Assembly: GCF_026672425.1 (NCBI RefSeq) | Contig: NZ_JAPPRC010000003.1 | Span: 507,001 to 571,000 of the forward strand | From: Pannonibacter sp. SL95 | Lineage (GTDB): Bacteria; Pseudomonadota; Alphaproteobacteria; Rhizobiales; Stappiaceae | Length of the DNA stretch: 64,000 bases | Direction: 5' to 3' | Shown here: one piece after another, positions 23,482-31,862 of the stretch | Layout of the letters: each line of letters begins with the position of its first letter | How positions within the stretch are numbered: position 1 is the first letter of the stretch | Translations under genes and position numbers: made by a program | The notes under the pieces: generated by a model | What the model saw: the letters and a program-made list of their open reading frames with translations, nothing else | What the model was told of the DNA's origin: nothing | Databases searched by the model: none

Positions 23482-25989
23482 ATGCCAGACACGCGTGCTG
23501 CCCCGCCCCTGTCGCCGCACCTGAACCGCTGGACCGGCGAATTCACGGATCTGGCGCGTGAAGCGGGCTATGGCGCGGCCAATTTTCGCGCGACGCGGGC
23601 GACGGCGCGGATCGGGATGATCGCCTCGACGCTGGCCAGCGTGTCGTTCCTGCCGCTCGATCTGCAACTGATCGCACCGCCGGACCTCTACCTGTTCATT
23701 GGCATCCGGCTGTCACTGCTCGTGATCTGTGTCGGTGCCCTGGTTGTCATGCAGCACGCCACCACGGAACGGGGCGTGATCCTGGTTACCTATGCGCAGC
23801 AGGCCCTGTTCTATTTTCTCAATGCGGTCATCTTCGATCATCCGGCCTTGACCCGGCATGGGGGCATGCTGCTGCCGCTGATGGCACTGGCGCTGCCGGT
23901 GCTGTTGCCAGGCCGGCTGTGGCAGGCTGCCCTGATGAGCGCCTATGCGGCGTTGGTCAGTCTGCTGTTCTGGGGTGTGCTGCGGGAGGTTCCGGAGAGC
24001 CCGGCCGATCTGGGCGTCATCCTGCTGGTGACCGGCGTCGGCTTCTGTGTCGGCGTTGCGGCGCGCGCGCAGCTGAACCGGATGCGGCGTGAGGAATTCC
24101 TGCATATCGAGCGGGAACGGCAGACCAATCTGGAACTTCTGGCGGCGAAGGACGCAGCGGAGGCCGGCGCACGGGCCAAGTCCGACTTCCTTGCCGTCAT
24201 GAGCCACGAAATCCGCACGCCAATGAACGGCATCCTCGGCATGGTGCGGCTGATCCTGGATGAGCCAGTTTCGGACCGCCAGCGGGAACGCCTGTCGGTG
24301 GTGCTGCGCTCGGCCGAAGCCTTGCGCGTGACGCTGGATGATGTGCTGGACCTGTCCAAGCTCGAACAGGGGACGGCGAACTATGACCGGACCGCGCTCG
24401 ACATTGCGCATGTGATGGACGACGTCATCGACCTGATGCGGCCGCGCGCGGATGAGAAGGGTCTCGTGCTCGGCCTGCAGATCCTCGCCGGGGTGCCGTC
24501 CCATGTGCTGGGCGATCCGGCAAGGCTCCGGCAGATCCTGCTCAATCTGGTCGGCAACGCGGTGAAGTTTACCGAGACGGGGCATGTGCTGCTGCGGGTG
24601 AAGCCTGTGGAGAGCGGGTTGCGCTTCGAGGTGGAGGACAGCGGCATCGGCATCAGTTCGCGCGAACTGACGCGCCTGTTCCAGCCTTTCGTGCAAGCGG
24701 ACCCCAGCATCCAGCGCCGGTTTGGTGGTTCGGGACTGGGGCTCGTTATCTGCAAGCGCCTGATCGAGGATATGGGCGGGCGCATTGGTGTTGACAGCAA
24801 GCCCGGGCAGGGAAGCCTGTTCCATTTTGAGCTGCCGCTGCCTGCTGTCGCAGCGCCAGCGGCAGTAATGCCTGTCCCGGCGGCAAAGCCAGTGCGGCGC
24901 TTGCGGATGCTTCTGGTCGAGGACAACGAGATCAACCAGCAGGTTGCCTCGGCGATTCTCGAGCGGGCCGGTCACGACTGCGTCGTTGCGGAGACTGGGC
25001 GGGCGGCACTGGCGCTGGTGCAGGAGGAGGCATTCGACGCCATTCTGATGGACCTGCAGATGCCGGAAATGGACGGCTTCGAGGCAACGCGCCGGATCCG
25101 GGCGTTGGGAGCCAAGGGGCGCATGCCGATCATCGCGCTCACCGCCAATGCGATGCCCGAGGACGTTGCAAGGGCGCGGGCGGCCGGCATGAACGGCCAT
25201 CTGGCGAAGCCGATCCGCCCGCAGGAGCTTTCCGAAACGCTGGCGGCGATCGCTGCCGCCGGGACACCGTCAGCGAAGGGGGCATTTGCCGAAGGGCAGG
25301 ATCAGTCGAGGACGGTGGCCGAGGGGGCCGATGTCCTGCTGGTCGGCCCGGCAGACGTTGCGTTGCAGCACCGGCTGTCGCGCATCGGATTGCGGGTGTT
25401 TCCGATGCCAGACGTGAAAGCAGCTGCAACTCTTTATGCCAGCCGGGCGTTTCCTGTCGTGCTGGTGCGTGGTGCAGACGGGCTTGCCATGGCTCGTCTG
25501 CTGACGACCCCTGAGGGCAACCGGCCCTTGATTGCGATCTGGCAGGACGGCGGGGATGCGCTGGACCTGCAGCCCGGTGAACTGGCGCTGCCAGCGGCTG
25601 CAGATGATGACGAGCTGCGCTGGCGCCTGTTCGGAGGAACGGGGCCAACCGGTACGGCCACTGATATCGGCAGCCTGTTTGATGATGTGAAGGTGAAGGC
25701 GCTGCAGGGGCTGTTTTTGCGCAACCTCTTGGAACAGCGGCAGGCGCTGAAACCGGAAACTCTTGATCTGCAGCACATTTTGCAGATTGCGCATCGTGTT
25801 AAGGGAAGCGCGGCTAACATGGGATATGCCGACCTGGCCGCGCGCGCTGAAGCGGTGCTTGCGGAGCAGACCGGCCGTCAGGGACCAGCTGTCCGGGCGC
25901 TGATCGAGATCCTGGACGAGACAATCGATATGCTTGGTGCGACGCTGATGCGCGGATCGTCACCGGATGGGGCAAGGCGGGCGGAATGA
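23482..25989 (+). CDS. Membrane hybrid histidine kinase (HisKA-HATPase-REC-Hpt)
   Basis: 835 residues. Six or so transmembrane helices (about 45-195) form a membrane sensor without an obvious periplasmic domain. Then a coiled segment, HisKA with phospho-acceptor His242 (AVMSHEIRTPMNG), HATPase (NLVGNAVKFTETG, EDSGIGIS, GGSGLGLVI), a receiver with ILMDLQMPEMDG, a poorly conserved pseudo-receiver-like stretch (about 615-715), and a C-terminal Hpt domain (IAHRVKGSAANMG). It is a full phosphorelay in one protein, similar in layout to TorS/ArcB. Coupled by a 4-base overlap to its response regulator. Confidence 0.92.
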   Translation: MPDTRAAPPLSPHLNRWTGEFTDLAREAGYGAANFRATRATARIGMIASTLASVSFLPLDLQLIAPPDLYLFIGIRLSLLVICVGALVVMQHATTERGVILVTYAQQALFYFLNAVIFDHPALTRHGGMLLPLMALALPVLLPGRLWQAALMSAYAALVSLLFWGVLREVPESPADLGVILLVTGVGFCVGVAARAQLNRMRREEFLHIERERQTNLELLAAKDAAEAGARAKSDFLAVMSHEIRTPMNGILGMVRLILDEPVSDRQRERLSVVLRSAEALRVTLDDVLDLSKLEQGTANYDRTALDIAHVMDDVIDLMRPRADEKGLVLGLQILAGVPSHVLGDPARLRQILLNLVGNAVKFTETGHVLLRVKPVESGLRFEVEDSGIGISSRELTRLFQPFVQADPSIQRRFGGSGLGLVICKRLIEDMGGRIGVDSKPGQGSLFHFELPLPAVAAPAAVMPVPAAKPVRRLRMLLVEDNEINQQVASAILERAGHDCVVAETGRAALALVQEEAFDAILMDLQMPEMDGFEATRRIRALGAKGRMPIIALTANAMPEDVARARAAGMNGHLAKPIRPQELSETLAAIAAAGTPSAKGAFAEGQDQSRTVAEGADVLLVGPADVALQHRLSRIGLRVFPMPDVKAAATLYASRAFPVVLVRGADGLAMARLLTTPEGNRPLIAIWQDGGDALDLQPGELALPAAADDDELRWRLFGGTGPTGTATDIGSLFDDVKVKALQGLFLRNLLEQRQALKPETLDLQHILQIAHRVKGSAANMGYADLAARAEAVLAEQTGRQGPAVRALIEILDETIDMLGATLMRGSSPDGARRAE

Positions 25990-26684
25990 GTGCGACGGTT
26001 CTGATCGTGGAAGATGCGCCCGAAAGCCTGGCGATGATCGCCGGCTATCTGGCGGAGAACGGCTTTCGCACCCTGTGCGCTGCCTCCGGCGCGGAGCTGC
26101 GCAGCCGTCTGCAATCGGCCCAGCCCGACATCATCCTGCTCGACGTCAACCTGCCCGACGATGACGGCATCGCGCTGGCCCGGCAATTGCGGCTTGGCGA
26201 GAGGTTCGGCCTGATCTTTGTCACCGGACGGGATTCGGACGAGGATGTTCTGGCCGGACTTGAGGCCGGCGGGGACGACTATGTCACCAAGCCGATCAAC
26301 CTGCGCACGCTTCTGGCCCGCATCCGCAGCGTGTTGCGCCGCTCGCGCGAGCCGGTCATCACCTTCGATGGCTGGATCCTGGATGTGGTGCGGCGCGAGT
26401 TGTTCCGCCCGACGGGGCAGCTGGTTGAGCTGACTTCGGGCGAGTTCAACATTCTCGTGGCGCTGGCCTCACGCCAGATGCAGCCGGTGTCGCGCGATTT
26501 CCTGCTGGACGTGATCTCGAACCGGGACCCGAGGGAAATCTCCGGCCATACGGTCGACAACCTGATCGCACGGCTGCGCAAGAAGATGCTGCATGAAGGC
26601 AAAGACGCGCCGATCGTCACGATCCGTGGCGTCGGTTATGCCTTGATGCCGGAGCAGTCCCGGGGCGAGCCTGCCGCCAGCTAG
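25986..26684 (+). CDS. OmpR/TorR-family response regulator
   Basis: 232 residues. The receiver domain has VLIVEDAPE, the phospho-acceptor in ILLDVNLPDDDG, and FVTGRDSD...YVTKPINL. The winged-helix domain ends with HTVDNLIARLRKKM...IVTIRGVGYAL. It should be the target of the hybrid kinase with which it overlaps. It ends tail-to-tail with the GNAT gene on the other strand (stop codons overlap by 4 bases). Whether it controls the peptide cluster beside it is unknown. Confidence 0.92.
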   Translation: MSATVLIVEDAPESLAMIAGYLAENGFRTLCAASGAELRSRLQSAQPDIILLDVNLPDDDGIALARQLRLGERFGLIFVTGRDSDEDVLAGLEAGGDDYVTKPINLRTLLARIRSVLRRSREPVITFDGWILDVVRRELFRPTGQLVELTSGEFNILVALASRQMQPVSRDFLLDVISNRDPREISGHTVDNLIARLRKKMLHEGKDAPIVTIRGVGYALMPEQSRGEPAAS

Positions 26685-27646
26685 ATCGGCTTGCGGCTGA
26701 CGACGAGCCGGTCCGCCCACAGGGCATAGGGGCGGAAATGGCGGTCGAGCAGCGTGCAGACCTTGTGACCATTGCGTTCGGACGGCTGCAGGATGACGGT
26801 CGCGCCGCTGCCGGCATGCTGCTCGAGAGCGGCCAGAGCCGCTTCCATGGCCAAGAGCATGTGTCCCGGTCCTGTCGCGCACCAGCCGATCGGGATTGCC
26901 CAGCGGTGGAAGGCTGGCTGATGCTCGCACAGGAGCCAGCCGCAGAGGCGCCCCTCGCCATCCAGCAGCAGCTGGCTCATCACCGGATCGCAACGCTCCA
27001 GCCAGGGGGCAGGGGTCGCCCAGGCCGGCAGGCTGCCGGCGCGGGTAAAGAAGGTGGCCGCTGACGCGATCCGTCCAGGGGCGTCAGCTCCCGCCTCAGC
27101 AAGGGCGAAGCTGCGCAAGCCGCGCCGGCGGGCGGCAGCAATCAGCGGCTGGAAGGCACGCAGCGCGTCTTCCCGTTCGCCGATGTTGAAACTCATGCGC
27201 AGGCGAGATTGTTCGGGTTGCTGCCAGCCTTCGCTCGACAGCAGCGCGCGCAGGCTGTCCAGCTGCGGCAGCCGGTCGGACCAGCTTGTCGAGATATCCC
27301 GGCGGCCGAGCGGTTGCATCCGCTTGGAAAGGGCCTGCAGCAGGGCCCGGGCCAGACCCTGACGCCGGAACAGCGGCGTCACCATCAGGGACAGGACCTC
27401 CTGGGTCCAGGGCCGCTCCGGGTCCTGACGGGAGAGCAGCAACCCGGCCGGCACGTCGTCGATCCAGGCAACAAGATTGCAGGACGTGTCGGAAGAGGCG
27501 GCTGAAGTGGCGCTGCCTGCGAGATAGGGGCGCAGGTTGTGTGTCGTCAGCCAGGAAAGTGCGTCAAGGTCATCGGCTGTCGCAAGCCGGATGTCGAGAC
27601 TGGAGAACAGCGTCGAAGCGCCTGAGGAGGCCGGAGTTGGACGCAT
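26681..27646 (-). CDS. GNAT-family acyltransferase 2, probable RiPP maturase
   Basis: 321 residues. The N-terminal half has a GNAT fold with the acyl-CoA pyrophosphate loop RRQGLARALL; the C-terminal half looks like a second, degenerate GNAT repeat. It shares layout and several segments with the gene upstream (DISTSWSDRLPQ versus GVFARWSSQLPR), so the pair arose by duplication. GNAT enzymes beside NHLP-type precursors are the fatty-acyl-transferring maturases of selidamides, acylating Lys or Orn side chains; the role here is inferred from that context. The ATG at 27646 follows a TTG at 27649 that abuts the upstream stop codon, so translation is coupled. Confidence 0.75.
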   Translation of the reverse strand: MRPTPASSGASTLFSSLDIRLATADDLDALSWLTTHNLRPYLAGSATSAASSDTSCNLVAWIDDVPAGLLLSRQDPERPWTQEVLSLMVTPLFRRQGLARALLQALSKRMQPLGRRDISTSWSDRLPQLDSLRALLSSEGWQQPEQSRLRMSFNIGEREDALRAFQPLIAAARRRGLRSFALAEAGADAPGRIASAATFFTRAGSLPAWATPAPWLERCDPVMSQLLLDGEGRLCGWLLCEHQPAFHRWAIPIGWCATGPGHMLLAMEAALAALEQHAGSGATVILQPSERNGHKVCTLLDRHFRPYALWADRLVVSRKPI

Positions 27647-27649
27647 CAA

Positions 27650-28621
27650 TCAGATCTCGCATTGCTCGGGACTGGCAAACACGAACTCGCTTTCAAACAG
27701 GAAATCGGTGGCCACGGTGTGGTCCCCGAACTGCTTGTAAAGCATACGCTCCATTCCGCCGGGAATGCCAGCTGGCGGTTGGGCGATCAAAATGGCATCC
27801 GGTCCGGCCTTTGCCTCCAGCCGACGGCACAGCGAGGCAATGCCGCCGACGAGCCAGCCGAGCGGGACCTTTTCGGCAACAACCCAGCCTTGGGGGATGT
27901 ACCAGCGGCCGAACTGTGGCTGCAGCACGCAGACCATCCAGCCAGCGACCGCACCGTTCCGATCACTGAGGACCACAGTCGCGTCCTGATCCGCCACCTG
28001 AAGCCAGCCACTGGTGTCGGACCATTCCGGCGCACGGCCTGCGGCAATCAGGGCCGTGTTCTGGGCCGTGAAGTCGGCAATGCCGTCTGCGCCGAGTTCG
28101 GCCAGCGACCGAACGACCAGGCCCCTGGCTTCGAGGCGGGCCAGGATCCGGTCGCGGTCGGGGAAAGCCTGCGGCCAGTCGCCAATGCGCCAGGACATGC
28201 GCCGGCGCGTTACCTGCGGCTGGCTCCAGCCGGCCGATGCAAGCAGGCGGGCAAATTCGCTGGCGCGCGGCAACTGGCTGGACCAGCGCGCGAAAACGCC
28301 CTTCCTCCCGATCTGGCGCAGCTGCTTCATCAGCTCGGACAGGAGCATCGTGGCAATGCCGCGACCGCGCCAGGCCTTGGCCACCATCACGGAGGTCAGT
28401 TCCTGCAGATCATCGCCGCCCTTGCAGGACAGCAGCAGGCCGACGGGTTCGTCGCCAGCGAACGCAGCCAGGCGGCAGATCCCGACCTCGGGCCTGTCAT
28501 CCTCCAGCATCCAGTGCAAGGAGCCAGCCGTGAGGGCCGACAGACGCGACGCATCTGCGCTTGTAACCGTGCGGATCTGCGGCAGGGGCGTGTCGATGGT
28601 CTGTGCGATCAGGTCATTCAT
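27650..28621 (-). CDS. GNAT-family acyltransferase 1, probable RiPP maturase
   Basis: 323 residues from ATG 28621. The N-terminal GNAT domain has TSVMVAKAWRGRGIATMLL with the RGRGIA acyl-CoA loop; the C-terminal half (WLQVADQDATVVLSDRNG, WMVCVLQPQFGRWYIPQGWV) aligns in position with the second half of its paralogue. It is divergent from the seven-precursor array across a 327-base spacer. By analogy with selidamide clusters it would attach a fatty acyl chain to a core residue, probably Lys. The frame is open to 28735, but the extra residues do not look coding. No strong ribosome site is visible for either start. Confidence 0.75.
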   Translation of the reverse strand: MNDLIAQTIDTPLPQIRTVTSADASRLSALTAGSLHWMLEDDRPEVGICRLAAFAGDEPVGLLLSCKGGDDLQELTSVMVAKAWRGRGIATMLLSELMKQLRQIGRKGVFARWSSQLPRASEFARLLASAGWSQPQVTRRRMSWRIGDWPQAFPDRDRILARLEARGLVVRSLAELGADGIADFTAQNTALIAAGRAPEWSDTSGWLQVADQDATVVLSDRNGAVAGWMVCVLQPQFGRWYIPQGWVVAEKVPLGWLVGGIASLCRRLEAKAGPDAILIAQPPAGIPGGMERMLYKQFGDHTVATDFLFESEFVFASPEQCEI

Positions 28622-28948
28622 GGGGCTGGCGCCAGTGTCACTCTGTGCGTGTGCGAGGCCGACAGTGCCAAACCTCTTGTCCTGATTATTCCTATCGCAG
28701 GCGCGCAGGTTTGTTTTGGAACTTTTCAGGTCCATTCAGCGGTGCTGAGAAACTTCGATCTATACAGATCTCATCGAAGATCGATTGGTGTGATTGTTTC
28801 AAGTCATGCTGATGATTTGAATAAACGACTTTCGATGCTTCATAGATGGCAGATTTTCTGAAGTTAATTTCAGTCAATCTGTGTCTGTCCTGATGTGGCA
28901 GGTGATGCCTGATCCGCCTCGGGGTTTGACGCAAACCGGAGAGATCCC
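28622..28948. promoter_or_regulatory. Divergent promoter region between GNAT genes and RiPP precursor array
   Basis: This 327-base spacer is markedly AT-richer than its surroundings. It contains the inverted repeats TCGATCT (28755-28761)/AGATCGA (28778-28784) and CTGAA-GTTAAT-TTCAG (28858-28873). These are candidate operators; no regulator can be assigned. GGAGAG lies upstream of the first precursor start. Confidence 0.45.
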
Positions 28949-29296
28949 ATGGCTGGTTCCACTGATCCGATGACCCTCGCCCGTCAGCATGTCGAGCGTG
29001 CTCTTGTGGCTCGCGCTTCGGAAGACGCCGAGTTCCGTGCCCTGCTCGTTCGCGAGCCGCGCGCAGCGCTCAAGCAGCTGCTTGGCGTTGACCCGATCCC
29101 GGGGTTCCGCATTCGCGTGATCGAGGAAGTTCCAGGCGAAGTGACGCTGGTGCTTCCGCGTGACATTGCCGCCGACGAGCTGCCGGACGAACTGCTCGAC
29201 CTGGCCTCTGGCGGCACGACGTTCCAGGACCTTGGCTGCAAGGATCCGCGTGCCGGTTGGGCTAAGCCGATCACGAAGATCGTGCGCACGGATTGA
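28949..29296 (+). CDS. NHLP-type RiPP precursor peptide 1
   Basis: 115 residues: an 89-residue nitrile-hydratase-like leader ending LASGG and a 26-residue core. Leader landmarks shared by all seven copies are PRAALKQLLG, DPIP, EVTLVLPR and DELPDELLD. The core has one Cys (core position 8, LGCKDP) and three Lys, and is the least like the others. Cleavage after Gly-Gly by the C39 peptidase of the exporter at 47.6 kb is expected. First gene of the array. Confidence 0.9.
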   Translation: MAGSTDPMTLARQHVERALVARASEDAEFRALLVREPRAALKQLLGVDPIPGFRIRVIEEVPGEVTLVLPRDIAADELPDELLDLASGGTTFQDLGCKDPRAGWAKPITKIVRTD

Positions 29297-29348
29297 GGCG
29301 TCTGGACCTATCCCGGTCGAGTGTTTTTTAGAAGGAAGGAGATTGCAA

Positions 29349-29693
29349 ATGACTGAGTTTGTTGAAGGCATCAACAAGGCGCGCGCGCATATCGAGGCTT
29401 CGTTGATTGCGAAGGCTATGGAAGACAGCGCGTTTCGCTCGCTTCTGAAGTCCGATCCGCATGCTGCGCTGAAGCAGCTCTTGGGCAACGACCCCATCCC
29501 GTCGCTCAAGATCCGCGTGGTCGAGGAGACGGCTGGTGAAGTGACCCTGGTGCTGCCGCGGTCGATCGCCGAGGACGAGCTGCCGGACGAACTGCTGGAT
29601 CTGGCCTCAGGTGGCATCAGCTTCAGCTCGTTCCTGCCAGTTGGCGGCTTCCATGGTGAGACCAGCTGGAAGAACCTCTGCCCGAAGAAGTAA
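29349..29693 (+). CDS. NHLP-type RiPP precursor peptide 2
   Basis: 114 residues: an 89-residue leader ending LASGG and a 25-residue core rich in Ser, Phe and Gly with a single Cys near the end (NLCPKK) and three Lys. A second Gly-Gly lies inside the core (PVGGFHG), so an alternative cleavage site is conceivable. The start at 29349 follows GAAGGAAGGAG; the longer open frame upstream is not coding. Confidence 0.9.
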   Translation: MTEFVEGINKARAHIEASLIAKAMEDSAFRSLLKSDPHAALKQLLGNDPIPSLKIRVVEETAGEVTLVLPRSIAEDELPDELLDLASGGISFSSFLPVGGFHGETSWKNLCPKK

Positions 29694-29708
29694 GGCGTCA
29701 TCCAGACC

Positions 29709-29734
29709 GGAGCCCGGGCTGAATGCCTGGGTTC
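29709..29734 (+). other. Hairpin between precursor genes 2 and 3
   Basis: GGAGCCCGGGC and GCCTGGGTTCC pair over 11 positions (with G-U pairs) around TGAAT, 15 bases after the precursor 2 stop. There is no proper T tract. It may be an RNA-stabilising or attenuating hairpin. Confidence 0.4.
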
Positions 29735-29814
29735 CGGTTGGTTCTCAGCGGCTTTGATCCGCGCGTGACAGCGACTTACCGCAATATTTCCAAGCCGGAT
29801 ATTAGAGAAGAACG

Positions 29815-30147
29815 ATGAACGATTTCAGCAAGAACATGGCGATTGCCCGCAACAACATTCAGCGGACCCTGATCGACAAGGCATCGGAAGATGCAGCCTT
29901 CCGCAAGCTGCTCAAGGAAAACCCGCATGCAGCGCTGCGCGAGTTGCTTGGCAACGATCCGATCCCGTCGCTGACGATCCGCGTCATCGAGGAACAGCCG
30001 GGTGAAGTGACGCTGGTGCTGCCGCGCAATGTTGCCGAAGACGAGCTGCCGGACGAGCTGCTGGATCTGGCTTCGGGCGGAACGCTGTTCATGGCGTTTC
30101 TCGAGTGGCCGATGAGCAACAAGGCAAAGGGTTGCCCGAAAACCTGA
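29815..30147 (+). CDS. NHLP-type RiPP precursor peptide 3
   Basis: 110 residues: an 89-residue leader ending LASGG and a 21-residue core beginning TLFMAFLEW and ending KGCPKT. The single Cys is at core position 18 and the C-P-K tail resembles precursor 2. Leader landmarks PHAALRELLG, DPIP, EVTLVLPR and DELPDELLD are intact. The 121-base gap before it is the longest in the array. Confidence 0.9.
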   Translation: MNDFSKNMAIARNNIQRTLIDKASEDAAFRKLLKENPHAALRELLGNDPIPSLTIRVIEEQPGEVTLVLPRNVAEDELPDELLDLASGGTLFMAFLEWPMSNKAKGCPKT

Positions 30148-30156
30148 TGCGAAAGG

Positions 30157-30191
30157 GCGGGGCTGATGGCTCCGCTCCGTTTTCCCTTTTG
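30157..30191 (+). terminator. Weak terminator/attenuator between precursor genes 3 and 4
   Basis: GCGGGGC (30157-30163) pairs with GCTCCGC (30169-30175) around TGATG, and is followed by TCCGTTTTCCCTTTTG. The broken T run suggests partial termination, which would lower expression of precursors 4-7 relative to 1-3. Confidence 0.4.
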
Positions 30192-30206
30192 CTCAGGAGT
30201 TGCCAG

Positions 30207-30542
30207 ATGACCGAGAACAATCAGGGTTGGGCGCTTGCCCGGGCCCACATGGAAGCAGCGCTTGTCGCGAAGACAAGCGAAGACCCCGCCCTCCGCGCAT
30301 TGTTGAAGAGCGACCCGCACGCTGCCTTGCAACAGCTTCTGGGCGTGGACCCCATTCCCGCGATGAAGATTTCGGTCATCGAGGAAGGTGCCGGGGAGGT
30401 CGTTCTCGTTCTGCCGCGCCAGATCGCCCAGGATGAACTGCCGGACGAACTGCTCGACTACGCAGCTGGCGGCAACAACCGCGAGTGCTGGGAAAAATTC
30501 AGCAATGACTGGTTCTTCGGCCGCCTGACGAAGAAATACTGA
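30207..30542 (+). CDS. NHLP-type RiPP precursor peptide 4
   Basis: 111 residues: an 89-residue leader ending YAAGG and a 22-residue aromatic core NNRECWEKF...RLTKKY. It belongs with precursors 5 and 6, which share N-x-R/K-E/D-C-W-x-K/R-F/L at the core start with Cys at position 5. The start at 30207 has AGGAG ten bases upstream. Confidence 0.9.
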   Translation: MTENNQGWALARAHMEAALVAKTSEDPALRALLKSDPHAALQQLLGVDPIPAMKISVIEEGAGEVVLVLPRQIAQDELPDELLDYAAGGNNRECWEKFSNDWFFGRLTKKY

Positions 30543-30585
30543 GTGCACCACGGTCGCCCCGAGCGCCAACTGATGGAAAGATGCG

Positions 30586-30915
30586 ATGTCTGATTTCGTG
30601 AACGGCCTGAGCCAGGCAAGAGCCCATATCGAAGCAGCCGTGGTCAAGCGGGCCACTGAGGATCCGCAGTTCCGTGCCCTTCTGCTCGCCAACCCGCATG
30701 CCGCGCTCAAGGATCTGCTCGGGAATGATCCGATCCCGTCCTTGACGATCCGAGTTGTCGAGGAGGCCGCGGGTGAAGCTGTGCTCGTGCTGCCGCGCCA
30801 GATTGCGGAAGATGAGCTCCCGGATGAACTGCTTGATTTTGCAGCCGGCGGCAATGCCAAGGACTGCTGGTGGAAGTTCAACCAGTGGGCCTACAAGCAG
30901 GACTGGATGCCGTAA
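30586..30915 (+). CDS. NHLP-type RiPP precursor peptide 5
   Basis: 109 residues: an 89-residue leader ending FAAGG and a 20-residue core starting NAKDCWWKFNQW, with four Trp and three Lys. It is closest to precursors 4 and 6. Its leader differs from precursor 6 mainly by conservative changes, consistent with recent tandem duplication. GGAAAG precedes the ATG. Confidence 0.9.
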   Translation: MSDFVNGLSQARAHIEAAVVKRATEDPQFRALLLANPHAALKDLLGNDPIPSLTIRVVEEAAGEAVLVLPRQIAEDELPDELLDFAAGGNAKDCWWKFNQWAYKQDWMP

Positions 30916-30999
30916 GGCGACGGCCACTGAGTGCTGTCACCAGGTCTCAATTCGCGTCAGCCGTTTGAAGCTGGCGCGTCTTTTGGGAGGGATGTTGCA

Positions 31000-31329
31000 A
31001 TGACCGACTTGATCCAGACGATCGGAAAGGCCCGTGACCACATTCAGACTGCGGTCCTGCAGCGGGCTGCGGCAGATGCGGGCTTCCGCGCCTTGCTTCT
31101 CACCAACCCGCATGCTGCGCTCAGGGATCTGTTCGGGAATGACCCTGTCCCGTCCTTGACGATCCGCGTTGTCGAAGAGGCGGCTGGCGAGGCTGTGCTC
31201 GTACTGCCGCGCCAGATCTCTCAGGATGAGCTGCCCGACGAGCTGCTGGATCTTGCAGCCGGCGGAAATGCGCGCGAGTGCTGGGACCGTCTGAACTACT
31301 GGCTCTACAAGAACAAGCCGTTTGGATAG
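31000..31329 (+). CDS. NHLP-type RiPP precursor peptide 6
   Basis: 109 residues: an 89-residue leader ending LAAGG and a 20-residue core starting NARECWDRLNYW, ending KNKPFG. It has the Cys5-Trp6 start of precursors 4 and 5, with Arg instead of Lys at core position 8 and Lys at 15 and 17. The start at 31000 follows GGGAGG. The leader carries LFGNDPVP instead of LLGNDPIP, a change shared only with precursor 7. Confidence 0.9.
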   Translation: MTDLIQTIGKARDHIQTAVLQRAAADAGFRALLLTNPHAALRDLFGNDPVPSLTIRVVEEAAGEAVLVLPRQISQDELPDELLDLAAGGNARECWDRLNYWLYKNKPFG

Positions 31330-31425
31330 GGCCCGCAGGACAGGGGGCATTGCCGGGTCACCGCGATTGAGCCCTGGCGGTTTCCCTGATTTCATTTTGA
31401 CGTTTTCCTGTTCAAGGACATTGCC

Positions 31426-31758
31426 ATGACTGACTTTATTCAGACGATGAACACGGCCCGCGCCCACATCCAGACCGCGCTGCTGGAACGGGCTGCGGCA
31501 GATGCGGCCTTTCGTGATCTGCTGAAAAACAATCCGCATGCCGCCCTGCGCGAGCTGTTCGGATCAGACCCGGTTCCGTCGGTGAGAATCACCGTCGTCG
31601 AGGAAGCTGCCGGCGAGGTGACCCTGGTGCTGCCGCGCCAGATCGCCGAAGACGAGCTGCCGGATGATCTGCTGGACTATGCTGCTGGCGGGGCATTCAA
31701 GGGCTGCAAGGGCGACGGCTGGACCATCCAGAAGGTAGAGCTGCCGGGCGTTCGCTGA
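31426..31758 (+). CDS. NHLP-type RiPP precursor peptide 7
   Basis: 110 residues: an 89-residue leader ending YAAGG (here DELPDDLLD) and a 21-residue core AFKGCKGDGW...LPGVR. The single Cys is again at core position 5 but the rest of the core is unlike 4-6, so leader and core evolve separately. AAGGAC precedes the start. Last precursor of the array; a terminator follows at 32112. Confidence 0.9.
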   Translation: MTDFIQTMNTARAHIQTALLERAAADAAFRDLLKNNPHAALRELFGSDPVPSVRITVVEEAAGEVTLVLPRQIAEDELPDDLLDYAAGGAFKGCKGDGWTIQKVELPGVR

Positions 31759-31862
31759 TCCTCGACCGGTGATTGGCGGGCAAGCTCGGAGTGGTCCGGG
31801 ACAACGGATGCCCGCAGCTCCTTTGAGCCTGTGATCTGGTCGGATCTTTCCGCACGCACCGC

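Noticed and set aside
28949-31758. Seven evenly spaced similar units considered as CRISPR or as nitrile hydratase subunits
   Set aside because: The units are 330-350-base coding genes with variable 3' ends, so not CRISPR. They have the leader-like part only, without the nitrile hydratase metal-site motif CxxCSC, so they are NHLP precursors.
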